From NCBI GenBank assembly GCA_002686685.1, contig NYYG01000057.1:1102-6824 (forward strand): a stretch of 5,723 nt of DNA. The letters are read 5' to 3'. This document shows, one piece after another, positions 1 to 5,601 of the stretch. Under the pieces are notes generated by a model. It had not been told where the DNA came from. It was given only the letters and a program-made list of their open reading frames with translations, and did no database searches. The translations under genes were made by a program, and so were the position numbers. Position 1 is the first letter of the stretch. Each line of letters begins with the position of its first letter. Source of the DNA: SAR116 cluster bacterium. Its GTDB lineage: Bacteria; Pseudomonadota; Alphaproteobacteria; Puniceispirillales; Puniceispirillaceae.

Positions 1-2
1 CT

Positions 3-578
3 CACGGGCTTGAGGATTTTGAGATTTTTGGTGGAACTGCCAAGTGGAAGATCAACCTTGAGAGGGCAGGCCGTTGTCGATTTGTGGTGTGCGCCGTGCG
101 GGCTGGCAGCATGCCGCACGCTGTTGGCAATCCCGGGGCGAAACCGCGAACCGCATTTCTGATTGGAAAAATTTCGAAAATCACGCCAGTAAAGGTTGGC
201 AATCCGATTTGCTTTATGGGCAGCAAGTCCGAGACGGAAGGCCGGTCCCTTGTCGAGATGTCTGAATATGCCAGCATCACCCTTCCGGATTTTTGGCAAA
301 AGGGCTGGATGACGCCAACCATTTACAAGCCTGAAGAAGAAATCTGCGACTTGTTAAACATGTCCGATCTTTCCCGATTGCCATTCAGGCCGCTGCGCAA
401 AGCGTCGCCTGACAAAATCAGTATGCGGACCGAAACATTGGCAAAATACATGGCTGAGCCGCACCCTGAAAGGCATGCCAAACGGGTGGAAGGGTTGACG
501 ATTGTCAACGCCAAAGCCGGACTTTCAACCCATTTCGGCGTCCCAATCGAAGATATCGACATCACCATCAGGGGCTAG
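3..578 (+). CDS. unnamed conserved-type hypothetical protein, 5' end outside the window
   Basis: The frame is open from base 3 to a TAG at 576-578, giving 191 visible residues. No start is demanded inside the window, so I read it as a gene whose 5' end is missing; an internal ATG at 84 is possible, but the upstream residues look equally protein-like. I cannot name a domain. The layout (AFLIGKIS near residues 51-58, SEYASITLPDFW near 87-98, and a final segment ending FGVPIEDIDITIRG) reminds me of small unnamed proteins common in rhizobia and sphingomonads that end in GLAxTFGVxxExIEITIRG. That is recall, not a search. No signal peptide or membrane segment is visible. It converges on uup with 4 bases between the stops and no hairpin there. 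Its base composition is AT-richer than every gene to its right, which suggests more recent acquisition. I am fairly confident it is coding; its function is unknown. Confidence 0.7.
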   Translation, partial: HGLEDFEIFGGTAKWKINLERAGRCRFVVCAVRAGSMPHAVGNPGAKPRTAFLIGKISKITPVKVGNPICFMGSKSETEGRSLVEMSEYASITLPDFWQKGWMTPTIYKPEEEICDLLNMSDLSRLPFRPLRKASPDKISMRTETLAKYMAEPHPERHAKRVEGLTIVNAKAGLSTHFGVPIEDIDITIRG

Positions 579-582
579 ACGA

Positions 583-2514
583 TCAGCCTTTTTCCGCTGC
601 CAGCGCCTCGGCTTTTTCGGCGGCTTCCAGCCATCGCAGTTCGCGGTCATCCTTGTCGCTGCGGGCGGTGGCCAGCCGGTCGGCAGCATCATTGAATGCC
701 TGCGGGTCCTGTGCAAACAGCGCGGGGTCGGCCAGCCGCGCTTCCAGCGTGGCGATTTCCGCCTCCAGCGCCTCGATCTCGCCCGGCAGGGTGTCGAGTG
801 CGTGCTGGTCCTTGAAGCTCAGCTTTGCCGTGCGGTTGCCGGTCGGTTTTGCACCGGATTTTGAGGCGGCCCCACCAGCATTCTTACCGCCAGTCTTGCC
901 GCCGTTTTTTTGCGACTCCGCGCGGGCGGCGCGGCGCGTGGCGGCTTTCATGCGCCGGTCCAGATAATCGGAAAAGCCGCCGGCATGGGCGCTGACCTTG
1001 CCATCCCCTTCAAAGGCAAGGATGGCGGTTACCGTGCGGTCGAGGAAATCGCGGTCATGGCTGACAATCAGGATGGTGCCGTCATAATCGGCAATCACCT
1101 CCTGCAGCAGATCCAGCGTTTCCATATCCAGATCATTGGTCGGCTCGTCCAGCACCAGGAAATTATGCGTCTCGGCAAACAGTTTCGCCAGCAGCAGGCG
1201 GTTCTGTTCGCCGCCCGACAGGGTGGCCACCTTTTGTGTCATCTTGTGATCGTCAAACAGAAAGTCGCGCAGATAGGCGGTCACATGTTTGGTGACGCCG
1301 GCCACCTCGATCATGTCGGCGCCGCCATCTGTCAGGATTGTCCATGGGGATGACTGGCGGTCAAGGGCGCTGCGCTGCTGGTCGAAATAGGCAGGGTTCA
1401 GCCCGAATCCCTGACGCACCCGCCCGCCATCCGGCGCCGCCAGCCCCAGCAGCACGCGGACAAGGGTGGATTTGCCGATTCCGTTTGGCCCGACAATGCC
1501 GATCCGGTCGGTGCGCCGGACCAGCAGGTTGAAATGGTTCAGCAGCTGGCGACGGGCCGCGGCGTCGCTGTCAGCCCTATCGCTTTCTGCAGTGTTGCTG
1601 CCCGTATTGTCGGGAAGTGGCACCGACACGGACAGGTCGATGGCTTCCAGGACCAGCTGGCCGCCACCCTCGGCAGGGCCTGTTTCCATTTTCATCGTCC
1701 GCTGGGTGATCCCGCCAGCCTGGGCGCGGTCAAGGCGCAGCGCCTGCAATTCGCGCAGCCGTCCCTGGTTGCGTTTGCGCCGCGCGGAAATGCCCTCGCG
1801 CGACCATTTGGTCTCGGCCGCGATTTTCCGGTCCATCTTGTGCAGCACCACAGCCTCATCCGCCATGATGCCTTCCGACCAGTCATCAAACTGCCCGAAA
1901 TCCCCGTCGCGGCGGCGCAGCTTGCCCTGATGCAGCCAGACAATGCCGGTGCCAAGGTTGCGCAGAAAGGCGCGGTCATGGCTGACCACCAGCAGGGCAC
2001 CGCGATGCTGGCCAAGCATCTCTTCCATCCATTCAATGGTCGGCATGTCCATATGGTTGGTCGGCTCGTCCAGCAGCAGAATGTCGGGTTCCGTGTAGAG
2101 CGCGCGGGCCAGCGTTACCCGGCGCGACTCGCCGCCGGACAGCCCGTCACTCATCCGGTCAGGATCAAGACCAAGCCGTTGCAGGAATTCCTCGGCCTTG
2201 TGGACAGGGACCGGGCGGCCAAGGCTGTCGGCATCATGGCCCATGGTGACAAGGCTGCGCAGCGTCATCCCGCCCGGCAAATCGGGGGCCTGCGGCAGAT
2301 AGGCGACACTGGTGCCCGGCGCAATCCACAGGCTGCCCTCATCCATATCGGTGCGGCCGGCCATCAGCTTCATCAGGCTGGATTTGCCGGCACCATTGCG
2401 CCCGACAAGCGCCAGCCTGTCCCCGGCATGCAGCGTCAGGTCGGCATGGCGCAGCAGCCAGCGGTCACCCAGATTGACGCCGCAATCGGCAATGGTCAGA
2501 AGCGGGGTCGGCAT
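583..2514 (-). CDS. uup: ABC-F family ATPase, Uup type
   Basis: This 643-residue protein has two ABC ATPase domains in one chain and no membrane segment, the ABC-F plan. Domain 1 has Walker A GRNGAGKSS (38-46), signature LSGGE (125-129), Walker B DILLLDE (144-150) followed by PTNHMD, and SHD (178-180). The linker (about 215-275) contains W-SREG-SARRKRNQGR, the arginine-rich pattern typical of Uup. Domain 2 has GPNGIGKST (342-350), LSGGE (432-436), FLVLDEPTNDLD (452-463) and SHD (485-487). After a Gly/Lys/Ala-rich linker (about 530-560) comes a charged coiled-coil C-terminus (about 566-637), as in E. coli Uup, which is of similar length. Uup proteins are known to act on ribosomes and to bind DNA through the C-terminal domain; a drug-resistance role is not indicated. 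A Ser/Asp-rich insert lies at about 299-320, before the second Walker A. The ATG is preceded by AGGCGG with 6 bases between. It lies 74 bases downstream of djlA, probably in one transcript. Confidence 0.93.
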   Translation of the reverse strand: MPTPLLTIADCGVNLGDRWLLRHADLTLHAGDRLALVGRNGAGKSSLMKLMAGRTDMDEGSLWIAPGTSVAYLPQAPDLPGGMTLRSLVTMGHDADSLGRPVPVHKAEEFLQRLGLDPDRMSDGLSGGESRRVTLARALYTEPDILLLDEPTNHMDMPTIEWMEEMLGQHRGALLVVSHDRAFLRNLGTGIVWLHQGKLRRRDGDFGQFDDWSEGIMADEAVVLHKMDRKIAAETKWSREGISARRKRNQGRLRELQALRLDRAQAGGITQRTMKMETGPAEGGGQLVLEAIDLSVSVPLPDNTGSNTAESDRADSDAAARRQLLNHFNLLVRRTDRIGIVGPNGIGKSTLVRVLLGLAAPDGGRVRQGFGLNPAYFDQQRSALDRQSSPWTILTDGGADMIEVAGVTKHVTAYLRDFLFDDHKMTQKVATLSGGEQNRLLLAKLFAETHNFLVLDEPTNDLDMETLDLLQEVIADYDGTILIVSHDRDFLDRTVTAILAFEGDGKVSAHAGGFSDYLDRRMKAATRRAARAESQKNGGKTGGKNAGGAASKSGAKPTGNRTAKLSFKDQHALDTLPGEIEALEAEIATLEARLADPALFAQDPQAFNDAADRLATARSDKDDRELRWLEAAEKAEALAAEKG

Positions 2515-2515
2515 G

Positions 2516-2569
2516 TCAGGCCGCCTGCGCGGCGATTGCAGGCGCCGGTTTCACAAAAGGAAGGGTCAT
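2516..2569 (-). CDS. possible 17-residue leader ORF upstream of uup
   Basis: On the minus strand an ATG at 2567-2569 opens a short frame, MTLPFVKPAPAIAAQAA, that stops with TGA at 2516-2518, one base before the uup ATG. It starts 19 bases after the djlA stop. The upstream sequence is GC-rich with only a weak Shine-Dalgarno-like GGGCGG. The frame also extends back into djlA as a shadow, so it may be chance. The stop-C-ATG junction would allow translational coupling into uup. There is no homology evidence. Confidence 0.22.
   Translation of the reverse strand: MTLPFVKPAPAIAAQAA
2522..2544 (-). promoter_or_regulatory. hairpin overlapping the uup ribosome binding site
   Basis: Inverted repeat CGCCTGC (2522-2528) and GCAGGCG (2538-2544) with a 9-base loop, a perfect 7-bp GC-rich stem. 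In the djlA-uup transcript its 3' arm covers five of the six bases of the AGGCGG Shine-Dalgarno (2521-2526) of uup. There is no U-run after it, so it is not an intrinsic terminator. A role in limiting uup translation, relieved by ribosomes moving through from upstream, is inference. GC-rich DNA makes such stems by chance fairly often. Confidence 0.35.
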
Positions 2570-2588
2570 ATCGCGCCGCCCGTCACAA

Positions 2589-3323
2589 TCAGCTGCCGGC
2601 AAGCCCGCGCGCCCGCGCCATGACATCATAGGCCGCATTGATGCGGGCCAGCCTGTCGGTGGCAGCGGCAACGAATTCCTCGGGCAGCCCTTCGGCAATC
2701 AGCTTGTCAGGGTGGTTTTCGCGCACAAGCGCTTTCCAGTGGCGGCGCAGATCATCATCGCCGATATCGGCGGCCACGCCCAGCACCTCATGCGGGGGCG
2801 GGCCGTCACTGCCATGAAAGGCGATCATCCGCTGGAATTCAGCTTCCGAAAAGCCAAAGATACGCGCAACGCTGGCCAGATAATCGGTTTCGGGGGCATT
2901 GATCTGGCCATCTGACCCGGCAATGTGGAACAGCAGGTCAAGCAACTGTTCCAGCACCGCGGCGCGCGGCGGGAACATCCGCGCCACCTGGCTGGCATAA
3001 TCCTCAAACCCTTCGGGTGTGGTGCGCGCCAGATCCCAGAACCGGCCGACCTGAGCGACCTCGGCGGCCGGGATATCCACCCGTTCGCGAAAGGCGGCAA
3101 TCTCATCACGTGTCACCTTGCCATCGGCCTTTGCCATCTTGGCTGACAGGGCAATCACCGCCACCGTAAAGGCAACGCGTTTTGTGGCATCATCTCCAGG
3201 CCGCGACGGGGCAACAAAGCCGCGATGGACAGCAATGCCGGCAGCCGCGCCCAGCAACCCGCCAATCGGGCCGCCGATCGCCGCGCCAGCGGCCCCACCG
3301 ATGATCATGCTCCATATGCTCAT
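2589..3323 (-). CDS. djlA: DjlA-like TerB / J-domain co-chaperone
   Basis: This 244-residue protein has a glycine/alanine-rich hydrophobic N-terminus (about 6-33), a TerB-like helical domain (about 48-165) with two acidic motifs, KADGKVTRDE (65-74) and GSDGQINAPE (136-145), and a C-terminal J domain (about 176-240) with HPD at 204-206. This order matches DjlA, a membrane-anchored J protein that stimulates DnaK ATPase activity; E. coli DjlA is known for affecting envelope stress and capsule signalling. The opening MSIWxxIIGGAAG is typical of the family and fixes the start at the first ATG rather than the ATG five codons later. The TerB name comes from a tellurite-resistance family, but nothing here implies tellurite resistance. 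No proper Shine-Dalgarno is present (AGGG lies only 3 bases from the ATG), and a promoter-like pair would place the transcript start near the ATG. It is divergent from tusA and is followed by uup. Confidence 0.9.
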   Translation of the reverse strand: MSIWSMIIGGAAGAAIGGPIGGLLGAAAGIAVHRGFVAPSRPGDDATKRVAFTVAVIALSAKMAKADGKVTRDEIAAFRERVDIPAAEVAQVGRFWDLARTTPEGFEDYASQVARMFPPRAAVLEQLLDLLFHIAGSDGQINAPETDYLASVARIFGFSEAEFQRMIAFHGSDGPPPHEVLGVAADIGDDDLRRHWKALVRENHPDKLIAEGLPEEFVAAATDRLARINAAYDVMARARGLAGS

Positions 3324-3329
3324 GCGCCC

Positions 3330-3359
3330 TATCTAGCGGGCGACAAGGGATGATGGCAA
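3330..3359 (-). promoter_or_regulatory. candidate djlA promoter, near-leaderless
   Basis: On the minus strand TTGCCA (3354-3359) and TAGATA (3330-3335) are separated by 18 bases and resemble sigma-70 -35 and -10 elements (TAGATA matches TATAAT at three of six positions). Only 6 bases separate the -10 from the djlA ATG, so transcription would start at or next to the start codon. This fits the lack of a properly spaced Shine-Dalgarno. It is a pattern match only. Confidence 0.35.
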
Positions 3360-3474
3360 GCCGCAAAGCAATGGCCGGGCGCTATCAATCGCCGGTATGG
3401 CCAGCGCATTATTTGTCCTGCGGTGGCCATTTGTCACTGGCATGCCGGTGCAAGCCGGTTTAGGGTCCCGTGCC

Positions 3475-3744
3475 ATGCAGGACAGCCACGACATTGTGAC
3501 GACACTCGACCTGACCGGACTGAAATGTCCGCTGCCGGTGCTGAAAGCGCGGCGCGCGGTCAAGGCGATGGCCGACCAGGGCGAGACGGGCGTCATTGCC
3601 GTGCTGGCAGATGATCCGGCTGCCCCCCTCGATTTTCAGCATTTTTGCGATACAAGCGGGCTGGCCCTGCTGCGCAATGATGCCGAGGGCGGCGTTTTCA
3701 CTCTGCATATCGAAGTGCGCGCCGACAGCCTGCAGGGCAACTGA
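3475..3744 (+). CDS. tusA: TusA-family sulfurtransferase
   Basis: This small protein of 89 residues has the TusA/SirA hallmark CPLP (CPxP motif, catalytic Cys18) following LDLTGLK, then the ADDPAAPLDFQHFC segment and a C-terminal GGVFTLHIEV strand, the usual two-layer alpha/beta fold. TusA proteins accept persulfide sulfur from a cysteine desulfurase and pass it on, classically for tRNA 2-thiouridine synthesis. In alphaproteobacteria the exact acceptor is often unclear, and no tusBCD genes are visible here. A second cysteine (Cys58) is present. I chose the ATG at 3475: the length fits the family and AGGG lies 9 bases upstream. The frame continues upstream to an ATG at 3397, but those extra 26 residues do not resemble the family; a GTG at 3496 is a less likely alternative. 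It converges on the next gene with a 5-base gap. Confidence 0.88.
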   Translation: MQDSHDIVTTLDLTGLKCPLPVLKARRAVKAMADQGETGVIAVLADDPAAPLDFQHFCDTSGLALLRNDAEGGVFTLHIEVRADSLQGN

Positions 3745-3749
3745 CGGTC

Positions 3750-4124
3750 TTACCGCAGACAATTCAGATGAAACGCATAGGCCTGCGGCCCGTCTGCCGG
3801 CCCGTCATAAAGGCCCAGCGTGCTGCATTTCATGAAAAAGCCGGGGGCCGGCAGCCCGCCGCGTGCGCGCGAAATCACGCGGGCTGCGCGCAGCGTCGTG
3901 CCCGCGGCGGCATCTGTCTCGATGGTGGATTCCAGCCACAGGGTCAGACGGTTGATCCGGTGTTTTCCTTGCAGCCCGGCAGTGTCAGCCAGCTCGGCAT
4001 AGGTGATCAGCCGGTCGCCGGCAGCAATGCTGGCAAGTGCCATGTCTGCACGAATCTGCCAGCCGGCATCATCAGCCAGGCTGTCGGGGCTATCTGTCGG
4101 GTCGATGGGTGGTTGTGCAGTCAC
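3750..4124 (-). CDS. unrecognised, probably conserved 124-residue protein
   Basis: I do not recognise a named family. The protein starts with a Pro/Asp/Ser-rich, probably disordered stretch (1-20), then a helical region with ITYAELADTAGL (40-51), which looks like the start of a small winged-helix-type unit, then INRLTLWLEST (57-67), SRARGGLPAPGFF (85-97) and a final AYAFHLNCL (115-123). The SR-GGLPxPGFF stretch followed by an FH motif looks like a conserved core that I believe occurs in other alphaproteobacterial hypothetical proteins; this is memory, not a search. The start is GTG at 4122-4124, preceded by AGGA with 7 bases between. No in-frame ATG exists until residue 28. No membrane segment or signal peptide is seen. 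Its stop lies 5 bases from the tusA stop, and it is divergent from plsC. Coding status is well supported by composition; function is unknown. Confidence 0.75.
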   Translation of the reverse strand: MTAQPPIDPTDSPDSLADDAGWQIRADMALASIAAGDRLITYAELADTAGLQGKHRINRLTLWLESTIETDAAAGTTLRAARVISRARGGLPAPGFFMKCSTLGLYDGPADGPQAYAFHLNCLR

Positions 4125-4164
4125 GCGGGAATCCTGTCATCTGCCGGCGGTCTGTTTCGGGGAA

Positions 4165-4193
4165 TTGCGGGGCCGGTGAAATCCGCCTATGGT
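4165..4193 (+). promoter_or_regulatory. candidate plsC promoter, leaderless
   Basis: TTGCGG (4165-4170) and TATGGT (4188-4193) are exactly 17 bases apart and resemble sigma-70 -35 and -10 boxes; TATGGT matches TATAAT at four of six positions. The ATG at 4201 follows the -10 by 7 bases, so the expected transcript start coincides with the start codon. If real, it excludes the ATG at 4189, which lies inside the -10 box. Confidence 0.45.
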
Positions 4194-4200
4194 CGCCCTT

Positions 4201-4929
4201 ATGCTGTATCTGCGTTCCCTGCTTTTCAACATTTTGTTTTATGGCCTGACAGCGATACTGGCGGTGTTGCTGCTGCCGGCGTTGCTGCTGCCTGCCGGTG
4301 TCACCCGCCTGATGGCACGGCTGTGGGGCTGGATCACCGTTGTTACGTTGCGCGTGGCGGGCGGCCACCACCGGATTGGCGGCGATATCGCGCTGGACCG
4401 GCAGGTGATCTATGCCGCAAAGCACCAGTCGGCCTGGGAAACCACCGTATTGGCCTATCTGCTTTATTGCCCGGTGATTGTATTGAAACAGGAATTGCTG
4501 CGCCTGCCGCTGCTGGGATTCTATTTTCGCAAGGCGGGCTGTATCGCCGTTGACCGGTCGGCCGGCATGAAGGCGTTGCGCCAGCTGCGCGCCGATGCGG
4601 CCACCGCCGCGGCAAGCGGGCGTTCGGTGCTGATTTTTCCGCAGGGGACACGCGTTGCCCCCGGCGCCGAACATAAATACGAGATTGGCATTTTCGCGGT
4701 CTATGAGGCCACCGGGCTGCCGGTCGTGCCGGTGGCGTTGAATTCGGGGCATGTCTGGGGCCGCAACAGCTGGCGCAAATATCCGGGCGTGATTGATGTC
4801 GATTTCCTGCCGGCGATCCCCCCCGGACTGGACCGCAAAAGCTTTATGGCCGCGCTTGAATCCGCCATAGAGACTAGAATGGCCGTGCTTGACGCCCCAT
4901 ATCTGAAGGCACAATCACACGGCGGCTGA
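4201..4929 (+). CDS. plsC: 1-acyl-sn-glycerol-3-phosphate acyltransferase (PlsC family)
   Basis: This protein of 242 residues belongs to the lysophosphatidate acyltransferase family, which converts lysophosphatidate plus an acyl donor to phosphatidate at the inner membrane. A hydrophobic N-terminal segment (about 8-32) should anchor it. Motif I is KHQSAWE (74-80), where His75 is followed four residues later by Glu80 instead of the usual Asp; this HQSAWE form is, as I recall, normal in a large proteobacterial PlsC subgroup. Motif II is GCIAVDR (113-119), motif III FPQGTR (146-151, Gln for the usual Glu), and motif IV LPVVPVAL (173-180). I chose the ATG at 4201 because MLYLRSLLFN matches family N-termini and the promoter-like boxes end just before it. 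The ATG at 4189 would add MVAL and has GGTGA about 10 bases upstream, so it cannot be excluded. A DUF2237 gene follows after 10 bases, almost certainly cotranscribed. Other glycerophospholipid or ornithine-lipid acyltransferases share these motifs, so substrate is inferred. Confidence 0.9.
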   Translation: MLYLRSLLFNILFYGLTAILAVLLLPALLLPAGVTRLMARLWGWITVVTLRVAGGHHRIGGDIALDRQVIYAAKHQSAWETTVLAYLLYCPVIVLKQELLRLPLLGFYFRKAGCIAVDRSAGMKALRQLRADAATAAASGRSVLIFPQGTRVAPGAEHKYEIGIFAVYEATGLPVVPVALNSGHVWGRNSWRKYPGVIDVDFLPAIPPGLDRKSFMAALESAIETRMAVLDAPYLKAQSHGG

Positions 4930-4932
4930 GGA
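4928..4932 (+). promoter_or_regulatory. Shine-Dalgarno of the DUF2237 gene, overlapping the plsC stop
   Basis: GAGGA at 4928-4932 shares two bases with the plsC TGA (4927-4929) and lies 7 bases before the ATG at 4940. Such overlap is typical of translationally coupled genes and fixes the downstream start. Confidence 0.7.
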
Positions 4933-4939
4933 ACACGGC

Positions 4940-5332
4940 ATGGACGGATCACAGGGGCGCCCCGACGGGCAGAAAAATGTGCTTGGTGGCAGGCTGGACC
5001 CCTGTTCGCATGACCCGGTAACCGGGTTTTTCCGCGATGGCTGCTGCCATACCGGCCCGCAGGATCGCGGGTTGCATACTGTCTGTGCCGTGATGACCGA
5101 TGATTTCCTTGCCTACAGCAAATCGGTGGGCAATGACCTGTCGACACCGATGCCCGATTTCGGGTTTCCCGGGTTAAAGGCCGGCGACCAGTGGTGCCTG
5201 TGCGCCGGGCGCTGGGAACAGGCGCGCCAGGCAGGTCATGCGCCAAAGGTGCGGCTGCAGGCAACCAACATGGTGACGCTGGCAGTTTGCGGCCTTGATG
5301 AGCTGAAGGCACATGCTATCGACCTGATGTAG
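4940..5332 (+). CDS. DUF2237 family protein
   Basis: This 130-residue protein carries the strongly conserved DUF2237 sequence: NVLGGRLDPCS (13-23), DPVTGFFRDGCC (25-36), HTVCAVMTDDFLAYSKSVGNDLSTP (46-70, in two runs around the motif HTVCAVMT) and FGFPGLKAGDQWCLC (74-88). Conserved cysteines are at 22, 35, 36, 49, 86 and 88. The family is widespread in bacteria and also found in plants and algae, but its biochemical role is not established. The cysteine clustering suggests metal binding or disulfides, which is inference. It is likely cytoplasmic: no signal peptide or membrane segment is visible. Length agrees with the family. Its Shine-Dalgarno overlaps the plsC stop, so it is likely made with PlsC, though a functional link to lipid synthesis need not follow. 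Confidence 0.92.
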   Translation: MDGSQGRPDGQKNVLGGRLDPCSHDPVTGFFRDGCCHTGPQDRGLHTVCAVMTDDFLAYSKSVGNDLSTPMPDFGFPGLKAGDQWCLCAGRWEQARQAGHAPKVRLQATNMVTLAVCGLDELKAHAIDLM

Positions 5333-5394
5333 CTGTTGATGCTAGGGTCTGTGGCAACGAAACCCCGCCACCGTGCGCACAGGACAGGCTTTTC

Positions 5395-5598
5395 ATGCTG
5401 ACACTCGACAAGAAGGTAACATTGCATTGTACCGATACCGGCAAGGATGCGACCGGCACCATTGTCCGGATCAATGGCAACCGTGTTGATGTGATGCTGG
5501 ATGGCGGTGGCAACCTGCTTGTCTCGTTGTCCATGCAAAAGGCGGGACTGTATGTCGGATCACAATCCGGCCTTGAATTCGTCATGCGGACCGGATAG
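5395..5598 (+). CDS. small hypothetical protein, 67 residues, beta-rich
   Basis: I do not recognise this protein. It reads as alternating short hydrophobic and polar strands (KKVTLHCT, ATGTIVRINGNRVDVML, NLLVSLS, LEFVMRTG) separated by Gly/Asn/Asp turns, which suggests a small beta-barrel of SH3 or translation-factor type; this is inference from pattern only. One cysteine is at residue 12. The ATG has AGGACAGG at 5381-5388, ending 6 bases upstream, a good ribosome binding site. The 62 bases between the DUF2237 stop and this start contain TAGGGTC (5343-5349), a possible -10 element. The next gene begins 3 bases after its TAG, so they are probably cotranscribed. Codon use is like that of the other high-GC genes. 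Confidence 0.65.
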   Translation: MLTLDKKVTLHCTDTGKDATGTIVRINGNRVDVMLDGGGNLLVSLSMQKAGLYVGSQSGLEFVMRTG

Positions 5599-5601
5599 CG
5601 G

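Noticed and set aside
2..322. Minus-strand open frame reaching the left edge
   Set aside because: The plus-strand frame over the same bases is open for the full 576 bases and has more protein-like composition and a familiar-looking C-terminus.
579..582. Intrinsic terminator between the convergent genes at the left
   Set aside because: Only 4 bases separate the stops and I found no hairpin with a T-run on either strand nearby.
583..2514. Antibiotic-resistance ABC-F protein
   Set aside because: The Uup-type linker and C-terminal coiled coil, and the housekeeping neighbours, point to Uup rather than to Vga, Msr or Lsa type resistance proteins.
1534..2631. Plus-strand open frame of 365 codons across uup
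   Set aside because: It is antisense to a protein with complete paired ABC motifs; high GC content leaves long open frames on the opposite strand, and the translation shows no domain.
2589..3323. Tellurite-resistance gene suggested by the TerB domain
   Set aside because: The TerB domain is joined to an HPD-containing J domain and a DjlA-type N-terminus, and no other ter genes are present.
3397..3474. N-terminal extension of TusA from the ATG at 3397
   Set aside because: The extra 26 residues do not match TusA-family proteins, and the region is needed as the divergent djlA-tusA promoter space.
4090..4914. Minus-strand open frame of 274 codons across plsC
   Set aside because: It is a shadow of plsC and overlaps both the plsC motifs and the 124-residue gene; its His/Gln/Arg-rich translation does not look like a protein.
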